Positions 22,356 to 33,299 of a DNA stretch of 64,000 nt are shown here, piece by piece. Both the position numbers and the translations under genes were made by a program. The stretch is from Calvatia gigantea (Eukaryota; Basidiomycota; Agaricomycetes; Agaricales; Lycoperdaceae), in contig JACAAK010000008.1 in assembly GCA_025093985.1 (NCBI GenBank), positions 1,178,001 through 1,242,000 of the forward strand, given 5' to 3'. Each line of letters opens with the position of its first letter. Within the stretch, counting starts at the first letter, position 1. A model generated the notes under the pieces. It saw only the letters and a list, made by a program, of their open reading frames with translations, was not told the origin of the DNA and searched no databases.

Positions 22356-25312
22356 AACCTAGAACCAAGGCGCGAGCTAATGACGAATAAGCGCGTCTCG
22401 CGTTGTTATTGCCTATTTACGATTCATAGAAAATGCCCAAAGGCACTAAGCAGAAGTCACATTCCCACACCCAACTATTTACACAGTTTCAAACTCAGAC
22501 ATCCACCTCGAAATTGGATCGAAAACTTCGGAAATTCAACAAACAGGACATGAGATCGCTTTTAGTCCCATTAAAATTATTCTGACTCCCATATTAAGTT
22601 CGTACCCGATGTATGATGCACTATCGGGCTAAAGGAGCCTCACGAAACAGGTGGCAAACCTTGAAACAGGGTCCCGGAATATACCGCGCGAGGCCAGTGG
22701 CAGGTACTTGTTGGGGTGTGATTCATCTGCCACGGCTTACTGAAGCCAACAACAGTCCCAAACCCATCTTGGTTTGGAACCACACTAGGCGGTGGCTTAA
22801 ATTCCTTCTCTTCGATTTCCCTCTACCTACTTTTTCTTCTTTCATGTCGCTTTTATATCCCTCCGCTTTCCAACCTCTTTCAGACTATTCCCTGGGTGAC
22901 GACGCAATGTCCCCCAAGTCTCCATCTGAGGTAGTAGATTTAGGCAACGATGCTGTAGATTTAGCCTTTCTCTTGAGCCACCTTTCTCACTTCCTAGGGG
23001 GTGCGAGAAAGCTGCTCACTTGTCATTATTTATTACCAAAGGAGTTCCACAGACATTCCAGAAAGGTTGGTTAAGGCCTATCAGCTATTTTCAGAGATCC
23101 ACTTGCTGACGCAGATCTTGACTACTTTCATGTGGGCACTAGATTGTCCGCCTTGTCGAGGTAAATGCACACCCCACTTTTATAATTAACAAATAGAGTT
23201 ACTTATGCCACCCTCTCTCCTTATGCGTTTCTTCCCTTTGCCCGTTTCCTTTATCATCAAAGATCGCCCATGGGACTCTAATAGCGGCAAACATCCTGCC
23301 TTTTGCCTCTTTCTGCTATTCCTCCCCTTTCCGCCCTCATAAATCAGCGTACATAACTTTGCTGAGGTTATTGTATGATCACCGTCACCACGTCGACGCC
23401 GCGTTGCAAGGTAATTCACACTCTCCCGAGCCTCCCTTCATGACTAAATCACAGCTCTCGTCCTAACGTACCAAATTACAATAACAGACCGTGTCAACCG
23501 ACTCCTGCAACCCCTTTTCTATAAACTTTCGAGGGCAAGAGGGGTATGTGTTTCGGCGGTGACACAAGAGAGGTGGATCGCGGCTTCTCCGGAGGGCCGA
23601 CCCGGGAGGGTGGTAACAGCCTCCATGCAGCGGTCACTGAAACGCCCGTACTCTAAACCTGCAATAAGCTCCGAAAGTGACTCTACACTCATGCCGCGTA
23701 AGTCCCAATCACCCTGTCGCAGGTAAGGTTAAGCGCTCACCGCTTTTGACCGCCGCACACAGCACCGGACAAATTCCCCGGCCGTGGCACAAAGTATCAT
23801 GGTGAGGCGCAGGCAGACAGGCGCAGCAACAAACAGCTTTGGGATCCTGAAATATTCCTTTCCGCTAACGGCCGAAAAAAACGGAGGAGGAACTCGCACG
23901 ACGAAGACAAAGGACAGGAAAATCGCCCGATAGATGCGGAGCTTGAGTCACCCCAACTTACACTCAAGTTGCGCCCGTTGTCTCGTCGTTTTGGAATTTA
24001 TTGCACCGGTAAAACCACTATGCACCGGCAGAATGAGAGGGCAGGTCGACCAGGTGGCACCACCCTGATATAAAGGAGTGATTTCAATGTAGGAACCTCA
24101 CCGCGTTTGGCATCCAGATTCATTCTTTGTTTCTTTGCATTTGCATTATTTGTCATGGACATGGTATCATTTGGCTTGCCTTCATCTTGTAATCTGGCGC
24201 TGTTACTTCCCTGGTAGACTCATTCCAGTTATTGTGTACAACTATCTCATAGAACAAGCTCTCCTTCTTGCCAGACCTCCAGTGGCGCTTGAACCGAAGT
24301 ACTTGAAGTACTCTGGTAGTTACAGTAACTTCATGATTAATTTCACCCTGTTGTGACACCCTTACGGATCGGACGCAATGCTATGGTATGATGACGCTCT
24401 CGATCTAGATAGAGTCAGGATTATGGACATAGTATACTTAATCTCAATCCACAAACAACCCTCCCTCGTGTTCAGCTTCGACACTTGCTGTTTCCCCCTG
24501 ATGCCAGACCACCGTGGCTACCATGTATCATATCATCTAACTCGTTTCTCCAGTCCTGAAATTTCTTCAACAACACCCCTCCTTTGTCTGACCCCCCTTG
24601 GGATCTCTGCTCCCTCTCTAAAACGAGTATAACCTCGGCAAGCTGGTGATCAACTCTTTCCAAGGCAGGTTCTCATTAGGAAGGGATTCCCAGTCGTCGT
24701 GTTTGCAAGGCCACTGTCGCCTCTCTGGATTAGCCTTGGTACTAGGGGCAGGTTGGTGTAAGTCACAGGGTTTCTGGGCACGGTGGGACCTCCAGACAGG
24801 TGGTCCCATAAATTACGCGCTCACCCGGGTTTGGATCCGATTTCGGGTAGACCTAAGATGAAGATTTTTTTCAGAGCGAGAAGTCCACGATATTACAATA
24901 ACACCCACTTGACCCGGGTTTTCTCTTGTTGGAGACGGCGGTATACCTGTATGCTGACCGGGGAACTTAGCGTCGGCTCCACAACAACTATCTTAGTAGA
25001 TAATTTATTGAACGAAATGGGTTAGGCGTACCGTCACCCATAGACATCGTATAATTGTTTGCAGGTACTTGATTCGTTCAATAGCGCGTTCAAGGAAGAA
25101 GGCAGAACCGACGCCTACTTGAACATGTAAATGTACTGATCACCTCCTAAATGACGTCGTTGAAGCGGGACCCACAAGAGGACGTGGGTCACGTGATAAT
25201 AGCATCCAATTTTACTTTGCAGAGATTATCTAATCGCCTCAATTCAAACATCTATAAGCATTGATTTCGAGTCAGGCATCAGACAAATCATCCTCATTGA
25301 TTTAACGTTCCT
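22356..25312. other. long intergenic region, no gene confirmed
   Basis: Almost 3 kb with no recognisable protein. One open frame from an ATG at 22843 to 23074 reads like soluble protein but has no family and no partner exons, so I leave it uncalled. A TATA-like GATATAAAG lies near 24070, with a pyrimidine-rich tract after it, but no coding exon follows that I can identify. It could hold a lineage-specific or non-coding RNA gene. Confidence 0.4.
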
Positions 25313-27047
25313 ATGCCCGACGAAGAAACGCTCCAAAATCGAGAGGAAGGCTCAGAGTCTGAGGGAGAAGACGATGACGAGCTCGAACAAGTTCCCAACG
25401 TCGATATCGATATCACTCAGCTCAACCCTCTATCGCCTGAAGTCATCTCAAAACAGGTACGCATTCCCAAAGGGTCGGTACTTACCTTACCATCTCACTA
25501 CGTTTTTGTACCGCATGCTTTTAGGCAACAATCAACCTTGGTGCGCGATCTTGGTCTCTACCCTTGTCATCCAAATTTTCAAACGTGACCTACATCATGT
25601 AGGTACCATTGGCCACGTTGCCCATGGTAAATCAACAGTAGTCAAAGCAATATCAGGTGTCATGACGGTTCGTTTCAAAAACGAACTCGTCCGCAACATC
25701 ACCATCAAGCTCGGTTACGCCAATGCCAAAGTATGTCCTCTTCCCTGCACTGTCTCAACCCACTAAATCCACCCCATCTGGTTACTTAAACTTAGATCTA
25801 CAAATGTGAAAATCCTGCATGCCCAAGGCCGGGCTGCTATCGATCATATCGCTCCGATAAAGAAGATCATCCGCCTTGTGAGCGACCCGGATGTGGTCAT
25901 CGTATGAAACTCGTCCGCCATGTCTCGTTTGTTGATTGCCCTGGGCACGATATTCTCATGGCCACCATGTTGAACGGCGCTGCTGTCATGGATGCCGCCC
26001 TCCTGCTCATTGCCGGGAATGAAACCTGTCCACAGCCTCAAACATCAGAACACTTGGCCGCTGTAGAGATAATGAAACTTGAAAATATCATCATCCTACA
26101 AAATAAAGTTGATCTAATCAAGGAGGTCCAGGCATTAGAACACCAAAAGAGTATATCGGCATTTGTGAAAGGTACGCTCATCAGCTCGACCTTTCCCTCA
26201 GCAGAGATCTTCATGAATCAATAGGCACGGTCGCCGAAAATTCACCCATCGTCCCCATCTCCGCTCAGCTCAAATACAACATCGATGCCGTTAATGAATA
26301 CATTGTCAAACGTATTCCCATCCCTGTCCGCGACTTTACCTCCGATCCAAGACTCATCGTCATCCGCTCTTTCGATGTGAACAAGCCTGGTGCTGAAGTC
26401 GACGAGCTCAAAGGTGGCGTTGCTGGTGGCTCTATCCTCACGGGTGTGCTTCGGCTTGGTCAGGAAGTCGAGATCCGTCCAGGTATCGTCACCAAGGACG
26501 CTTCCGGCAAGACCAGGTGTAAGCCCATCTTTAGTAGGATTTTGAGTTTGCACGCGGAGAACAATCTTTTGCAATTCGCGGTACCCGGAGGCCTGATTGG
26601 TGTGGGCACGAGGATTGATCCTACCCTTTGTCGTGCGGATAGGTTGGTTGGACAGGTGTTAGGTGCTGTTGGAAAACTGCCCAAAATTTACACCGGTAAG
26701 TACATATTCCCAGCTTTCGAAAATACTTTTTTCTAAGTGGATATTGTTCAGAACTCGAAATCAGTCTATTCCTTCTCCGTCGTCTGCTCGGTGTCAAAAC
26801 CGAGGATAAGAAACAGACCAAAGTTACCAAACTCACAAAAGGCGAATTACTCCTCATCAACATCGGATCAACGTCTACTGGCGGTCGTGTGCTCTCCGTC
26901 AAGGCTGATCTTGCGAAGATTCAACTTACGTCACCGGCGTGCACGGAAGTGGGTGAGAAGGTTGCACTGTCCCGTCGAATCGAGAAACACTGGCGTCTTG
27001 TTGGCTGGGGCAGTGTGCAACGTGGTACAGTATTGGAAGTGGATTAG
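25313..27047 (+). CDS. GCD11: translation initiation factor eIF2 gamma subunit
   Basis: This is the GTP-binding subunit of eIF2, which delivers initiator Met-tRNA to the 40S ribosome. An acidic N-terminus leads to [20 protein letters not shown], the P-loop GHVAHGKST being assembled across an intron. A zinc ribbon follows ([12 protein letters not shown] with CERPGCGH), then G3 VDCPGHD, G4 NKVDL and the SAQ of G5. Domain II begins at [20 protein letters not shown]; domain III ends [18 protein letters not shown]. Five introns, all GT-AG, join in phase: 25456-25525, 25542-25600, 25732-25796, one near 26172-26224 and one near 26697-26750. No lesion; the sequence is highly conserved. Confidence 0.95.
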
Positions 27048-28010
27048 AACACTTTCCTGAGTTCTGTGCGTATAGCTGGTTCTTGTTACGGCTGATAGAC
27101 CTTGCTTAGAGTTGTTTGGATGCATCCCATTGATTACACGGATACCATGACAGATAATTTTGAGTTTGCAATGTTGGAAGGAATTTGCAGAGGAGTGGGG
27201 GGATTAATATGCCACAGCACCCTCCCCTTCTTTCATAGTGCTAGGATCACATCCATGCTCGACGCAGACATGTACACTCGTTTGTCGTTTTGTACTTACA
27301 ATAATTCAGGACGTACCTATGAGAGAAAAAGGTCCAAACGAGGCTGTCGGCCTTGAGTGGAGGAGGGGAAGATGGGTTGATGGCTAGGGCGGTAAAAAAT
27401 TAGGCAACGGAAGCTCGGCAGGTTGAGGCATTCTTCGGTTGGAGGGGCCTAGATCAAAGATGGACAGGCCGCTGGCTCATTTGCCTCGTTGGACGTGGCA
27501 TTCACGCCTTTATAAAATTCTACGGACAGCTCAGACGAAGGCTGTTTCACGCATGGCGGCTTACCATTGTTTGACAATGGTTGGAGGCTCTTCAGCTGAC
27601 TTTTTGTGAGTGCACTTGCTCAGTGACGGAATGTCGTCCACGCTTCCCCAAACAAACAGCGTATATTTTAAGTTGCGATGCTGGACACTGGTAGACCTAT
27701 TGGCGTGATAGTGGGAGACATGCATCGGGAAGTGCATCATAATCAAATCGGTCTGTCGAAGCCGACATAGAAAAGATTCCCTAAACAGAGGAATATCCCA
27801 CTCTCAATGATCTATCGAGGCCCCCCCCAATGCTCTTTGTACCAGGTCACTCCCCGAAGTCCGTCGCATTCGGGGCGGCGGTCGGGGAAATGTAGGGGCC
27901 AAATCGAGTTCTTTGATATCCACACCCGCGAAATCCCGATTCTTCACCCTTCTCGTCTCGATTTCACACTTGACAAGCCAGAGATGTACAAGGTATAAGC
28001 AATCCCTAGC
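27048..28010. other. intergenic between convergent eIF2 gamma and RING-CH genes
   Basis: These 963 bases hold both 3' ends. Only short open frames without motifs are present. A CCCCCCC run lies at about 27822. I see nothing else. Confidence 0.45.
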
Positions 28011-29611
28011 CTATAATACTAGATTAGCTTTGTTCGTGGAATGCACCTGTATTCTTGAGGGGAGATAGAGACTTACTACAACGAATAGTCCCAGTCCAAT
28101 TGAATTCCTCCACCACACCGGATCAAATTCGGCCCATGTTCTGGAGCCACCCCACAGACTCCCCAGGACGGCTTTCGCCACTTGGCCCAGTCTTTCAGTT
28201 ATACCAAAGCCATTAACAATCGGGTATGCATACATCGAAGGCGGAAGACCATTGAGCAGTCGCCGATGTGGCTTTATTCCGAGAAATTCGCGTAGGAGGT
28301 GGGAATGTTTTGAAAGTTGAAACAGGAGTGTGCCCATGGCATTGGAAATAAAAGGGATCAGAAGAGCGCCCCCTATGCGTCGCCCGAGAGAGGTTGCGTT
28401 GATTTCAACGAGGCGTTCAGCAGCGGCTAAATTAGGCAACGTTGCGGTCTTGAGGTATCTCGTTATTGTTGGCATTGTTTAGCTGAGCAGCACCGCCGTC
28501 ATTCCTCTCCTCCAACAAATCCACATTCTGTTCATTTCCGTTGGCATCCTGCATATTTGCCCGGATTCTAATCATAAATGGACCCTCGTTAATCTGGAAT
28601 CCTAACCGACCCCTCCTCCGAATTTCACTCAAATTCGCGCCAAGAAGCCATCGTGCAAATCGTTGCAACATCTTCTTGTAAAACATCCGGGCAATTGGCG
28701 CAATGAATAATCCGAAGATGATCGGGGAAGGAGGCCATGAGCGGAGAGGTGGGGAGTGGGGGCGATCGCGTTTGTGCCAAGGTTCGTGGTGCATCCACTG
28801 GTGTGCTACGGGGGATGGTGGCCACACAAGGAGAATGGGGAGGAGCGTGGGCAGGGTGGGCGAGGTTGAGAGGCGGGAGGAGATCAAAGATAAGGGTAAA
28901 AGGGGGAGATTGAGGAATGCTGTCCAGGGCCAGTTGGACGGATCATCTGTGAGGAGGATATCAAACATTCTGGCAGCTTGTATTAGGGTTGGATAGACCA
29001 GATTGAAGGAACACCTACTCTTTGCCAACGTACTGCCGGACTGCCCAGGCGCCATATGCAGTAAACAGGATATATACGCCTGTGCCCCACAAATCCGTTA
29101 GCACAGCCGCGTACTTCTGAACGGAAGCGAGCAACAAACGTACCAGAACCCATGACGCCCATAATACCTGCAGCACTCACCAGGGTAAACATGCCTCCTG
29201 CTTTCTGTAACACCCGATTGCCAGCGCTCAGGATACTAAGTGCCAGGGACTTTTCACTCTCTAGCTCGTACTTGGCACCACATTGGGGACACTTGAGTCC
29301 ATTCTGGGCACGCTGGGGGTTGGATTGGGCAGTTTGGATCCACTGGAGAAGACAGGACTCGTGTGCTATGAGCGTGCAATTGCACGGGTGTGTCCACCTT
29401 CGTGCTGGGCCATCATGTACTAGAGCAAAACGAAGGTTATTTGGTAGGCTTATGGTCGGAGGGTAGGACTGACCTGCATCGTAAGGTTCTTCTTCGCGGC
29501 AGATGTAACAAAGCTTGATCTGCGAAGTAGTGAGTTCTTACCGTTTCGATACGTTAGAAAGGAAAGGCATACACGGAGGTCGTCAACAGTTGGTATGCGT
29601 GCTGTGGACAT
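28011..29611 (-). CDS. RING-CH (MARCH-like) membrane E3 ubiquitin ligase
   Basis: Read leftward from ATG 29611. Exon 1, MSTARIPTVDDLR, joins to IKLCYICREEEPYDA, then WTHPCNCTLIAHESCLLQW and LKCPQCGAKY. The zinc ligands CYIC, CNC, AHESC and CPQC fit the C4HC3 RING-CH (RINGv) pattern. Hydrophobic segments follow (TLVSAAGIMGVMGSG; VYILFTAYGAWAV; PLLPLSLISSRL through LLPILLVWPP; IIFGLFIAPIARMF), then an acidic linker and GRRIGGALLIPFISNAMG. Architecture suggests a ligase in an internal membrane acting on membrane substrates; the size is too small for Doa10. Near 28430-28500 the frame changes by one; a 67-nt intron with donor GTGCTG and acceptor AATTTAG would repair it. The exact C-terminus is uncertain. 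Confidence 0.75.
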
Positions 29612-30066
29612 CACCGTCTGAGTGGAAGCCTCTCACGAACAGTTACACGACCCAACACCCATAATTCGGCAAAGTATTGATCACCCTGCATTACGTCATC
29701 GGCCTGATCGATCATGTCCGCAAAGTCACCAGATTAACTTCATTGTTCATGCTGAGAAGGAACATGTAAACGGACACCTAGCCCCATGAGTAAAATATGG
29801 GGGTTTTTTTTTTTTTACCAAACCGTGTACTCCATCTCGTTAGATAAAGAAACACTGGATCCCGGCTCGCACAGAATAAGCCGTCCCAAGATGAGCCAGA
29901 CCTTGTCGACCAACGACATCGACAAATGAGGTTCGATAGTTTTCTTTCCTTAAAAATTGGTTGAACTTGGAACAGTATGCCTTGCTTCAATCGTACCACT
30001 CAGTTGGGCATAGAGGTGCTATGTTAGGTCGGTGGTCAAACTGTACAAACAAAATTCGGTATACTT
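29612..30066. other. intergenic, upstream of RING-CH gene
   Basis: This is the spacer between two minus-strand genes. It contains a G5T13 homopolymer run near 29801-29817. No coding potential is seen. Confidence 0.45.
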
Positions 30067-31479
30067 CTACCAGCCGAGCTGCTCATACGTCCACCCCCAC
30101 ACCATCCCATTTTCATCTGCCTTGTTGCACAACCTTTGATTCCTGTCCAACTTGTCTATTTTTTCTAGGTCCTCTTTCTCAAGTTTGATGATCTATTGAA
30201 ACAACATAAAGTCAGTCAGTTGCGCTCTTTCAACCTGGACAGTAAACCACATACAGTAAGGTTCTGCTTTTGCCTCTCAACGTTTACACTCTTCGGTACG
30301 ACGATGGTCTCGCGATGGACATGCCATGCGAGTATGACCTGGTTTGGTACTGCGTTGTATTTCTTTGCGAGATCGACGATAATAGGGTCGTTTCGAACTG
30401 TCGCATATCCTAAAAAAGCGGTGATAGTTAAGTCGCAAATTCTCAATCGCGATGAACCGAAGGGCTGGTGACATACCGCTAGGTGTATACGCTGTGATCG
30501 CGATACCTTTCTCTTTGCAATATTTTTGTAAATCATTTTGTGCTAGATACGGGTGCATCCTAGAACCTGGGTCAGGACCGGCTTATATTTATGGCCGAGA
30601 GTAAGAGTGTACCCACTCGACTTGATTGACTGCAGGTACGACTTTCGCCGTTTTGGATAACTGTTCCAAGCTACAAAAAATATTCAGTCAATCCCAAGCG
30701 TGAAACAAACTAACACACCGAAGGCGACGTACGTTTTGACAGAGAAATTACTAACTCCAATCGCATGAACCTTCCCCGTATCCAAAAGTTTCTCGATCTC
30801 CGCCCAGCTCTCGCTGAAGGTAACATCATTTCTGGTCTTGTGCGTTCCATCCGGGTTCTCCACTAATTTTCCATCTAAGTGTTAATCAGGCCCATCAGCT
30901 CATGCTGTTGGATTGGGGGCTTGGTGTCAGAAACGTACTTTCCGTCGCGAGGAATTGCGGCCAGTGCATCAGGTATAAATCTATATACCCCAAACCAAGG
31001 TTATCGAAACTCTCTTTGAAAGATTCGGCGACTTTGTGATGATGATGAATCCTACCCGCATCAAAAGATCGGAATCCGGTGCCCAATCGCCGAGATAGTA
31101 GAACATACGGTAATTTGGTGGTGACAAATATCTCTTCTCTTGGGATACCTGAATCTCTAATCGCCTCTCCGACGGCTTTTTCAGTTGCATAGTCGAGTGC
31201 AGTGTCGATATGCCTATATCCAGCCTACATTTTCACTGTGGTAAATATCGAACAAAAGCCGGGGTGGGCCATACGGGATACCTGTAAAGCAGTTGTGATC
31301 CATCCTTTAACGGCACCTTGGGCGACAGGATCACCAGGGTCCGCGAATGCGCCCGCACCTATGTGCGGTGCGCCAGGTCAGTTTGGGAGGACTTTTCCTG
31401 TAAGTCAATTGCATATCGACGGACCGATAATAGGCATCTCTACACCATTGTTCAACTTGACATTTGGAACTTGCACCAT
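30067..31479 (-). CDS. aldo/keto reductase
   Basis: An NADPH-dependent carbonyl reductase of the AKR superfamily, probably cytosolic. Starting from ATG 31479 ([19 protein letters not shown]), exons join in phase to [10 protein letters not shown], then [20 protein letters not shown] with catalytic Asp and Tyr, EEIFVTTKL with catalytic Lys, and IDLYLMHWP with catalytic His. [35 protein letters not shown] and [18 protein letters not shown] are standard AKR signatures, the last two in the cofactor site. The last intron joins NLT to [16 protein letters not shown] and the tail ends YEQLGW at 30067. All catalytic residues are present and about eight introns are inferred. The substrate cannot be predicted. 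Confidence 0.88.
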
Positions 31480-32051
31480 GGTTGTAGGGTATCAAGAGCG
31501 ACGGGGGCCTGAAGGGCATCTGTAACCTCATAAATACCCTAAATTCATGTGCTTTCTAAGCAGACGGTGATGTTCGGAGAAATCGACGCATATGACCAAG
31601 GTTTTGAGGGGCCTTCCACTCCTCAAGTGGGTATTTTAAGCGCCTTTCGTAGTCTGATAAGAACACCATAAATGATCAATGACGCACTGTGTGAGTAGCA
31701 GCGCATGTATTATCATTCCTTACATTGATGCACCACATCTGTATACTTTGTTACTTCGCATGTCGGAGTTACAGGTAGCAGTGAAAAAATCACAATAAAG
31801 CCGATACCGGCACATAATCATATATTGAGAATCTGATTACATAGAGACAGACTGTAAGAAGGCGGTGAGCATACCCAAATAAAGGGTTCTTTTTGAGAAA
31901 CAAGAAAGGGGGCGGGAACAAATCAGAACGGGTGAGTCAGAAGCATATTGGGAGGCATAGGCTCAAAGAGCAAAATTTGAGAAGAAAAGAAAATCGAACA
32001 AAGAAATGGGATTCGGTAGATCAGTTCATTAGATGAACAAAAAATCATCAC
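31480..32051. other. intergenic, no gene recognised
   Basis: This lies between the AKR start and the 3' end of the RRM gene, both on the minus strand. It is AT-rich with no open frame of note. It probably holds the AKR promoter and the RRM gene's 3' UTR. Confidence 0.45.
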
Positions 32052-33179
32052 TCAATTATCGTAGGGAGGGGTGCGAACATTGCCCCTCTTGTCACGATCA
32101 TCAACATCCTTCTTCCCGTTTTCTTCAGCCACTGGGGGCGGCGGGGTCCTAGCGCGTTCACGGTCGCGGTCGCGGTCTCTTTCACGGTCACGGTCACGAT
32201 CACCACCAGTGCGGTCGTCCCTATCACGTTCACGGTCCCTATCGCGGTCTCTATCATCGCGCCTTCGGTCAGGGGAAGGAGTGCGTCCACGTCTGTCAGG
32301 GGACCTAGAACGGCCCCTTCCTACGGTCGCGGTCCCTATCGCGGTCACGGTCTCGGTCGTAATCCCTATCACGATCGTCCCTTCTGCGAGGTGGACTACG
32401 CGAACGATCACGACGAGGGGAACGGTCACGCCTTTCATAGCGCCACACGGAGGACGGGGGGTTCTTGGCCCACTGTGGGTTTAAACAAGTCACGTGGTTT
32501 AGGCACAGCACTCATAAGAGACGTAAAAAAACTGTGAGCACAAACCTGGATGCTTAGCCGGCTGCCTTCGAAGTAGCGCCCATGCCTGTAAATAGCGAGG
32601 AAAACATGATTAAGGAAGTGAGACCTAAAGGAGAATAAACGGAGGGCACGTACATGTCATAATAAGCATCTTCGGCATCACGACCAGCTGCGGAATTCCA
32701 CAAAAGCATAACTACACGAGAGGGGTGGTCGAGTGAGGTTGAGTGTTGTGCGTTCTCGAGGGAGGAGGAAGGGGGTGCGGGTTCGACGACGAAATACGGC
32801 AATTATTTTATTTTCTCGCGAGCGAAAGGACGGAGAGCAAGGAAGCTCGCGTCAAAATAAAGGGAACGAACGATCGTGAACGTTTTTTGTTCGTAGTCAA
32901 CAGATGCGAGCGAAGCGTGCGAGTTCGAGTTTGTTCGACTGGACGGACGAAAAAAGAATGTTGTGTGGAGATGGAGGACTTACGGGTTTGAGCTTGAGCG
33001 AGGGTTCCTCGGGGCAGGGACATCACAACGGACGAGAGGACCAAAGCTGTGGAGGCCTGGTGAGCCAGAACACGGGTGATGTAGAGGACAAAGGGAGAGA
33101 CATACCGTTCGAACTCGAAAGCGAGGTCTCTAGCACGCGTCTGGGGATGAAACCCACTGACGAACAGAATGCGCGGCAT
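32052..33179 (-). CDS. RRM protein with Arg-Asp/Arg-Ser tail (SR-type splicing factor), frame-broken as read
   Basis: Read leftward from ATG 33179 (MPRILFVSGF). A single RRM is assembled from four exons: RNP2 ILFVSGF, AFEFERFGPLVRCDVPAP, RNP1 YAFVEF, AEDAYYDMHGRYFEGSRLSIQ. Exon junctions are GT-AG and in phase. A basic tail follows: WAKNPPSSVWRYERRDRSPR, then long RD/RE repeats, SPDRRGRTPSPDRRR and PPYDN at the end. Family knowledge: such proteins act in pre-mRNA splicing or mRNA export. Two frame breaks are seen. One is at 32681-32690 inside the RRM, with one base too many and no plausible intron. The other is at 32314-32317, in CCCC within the repeats, where a 52-nt intron with a weak donor is an alternative. 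Confidence 0.72.
32160..32420 (-). repeat. Arg-Asp/Arg-Glu coding tandem repeat
   Basis: Imperfect hexanucleotide repeats of the type CGGGAC/CGTGAC/CGCGAT encode RD and RE dipeptides on the minus strand. The plus strand of the same DNA is also open and reads RSRSRSLSRSRSRSPP. This is low-complexity DNA prone to slippage, consistent with the frame change at 32314. Confidence 0.7.
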
Positions 33180-33299
33180 TTTGAGGGTGAAAGAGTCTCG
33201 CAATGTCAAGCCAACAACCTAAAAACTGTGTTTGGCTCTATTTACTACCCGCTAATACGTATTACCACCACATTCTCCGCTCATGTCCTGAGCTCGCGC
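33180..33299. promoter_or_regulatory. compact divergent promoter, RRM gene and PPR-like gene
   Basis: Only 120 bp separate the two starts (33179 minus, 33300 plus). The plus-strand frame stays open upstream of the ATG back to 32904, antisense to the first RRM exons, which may be coincidence. No TATA box is evident. Confidence 0.5.

Noticed and set aside
22843..23074. Possible small gene in the long gap after MCM10
   Set aside because: It is an open frame of 77 codons with reasonable composition, but has no family match by eye, no partner exons and no clear promoter.
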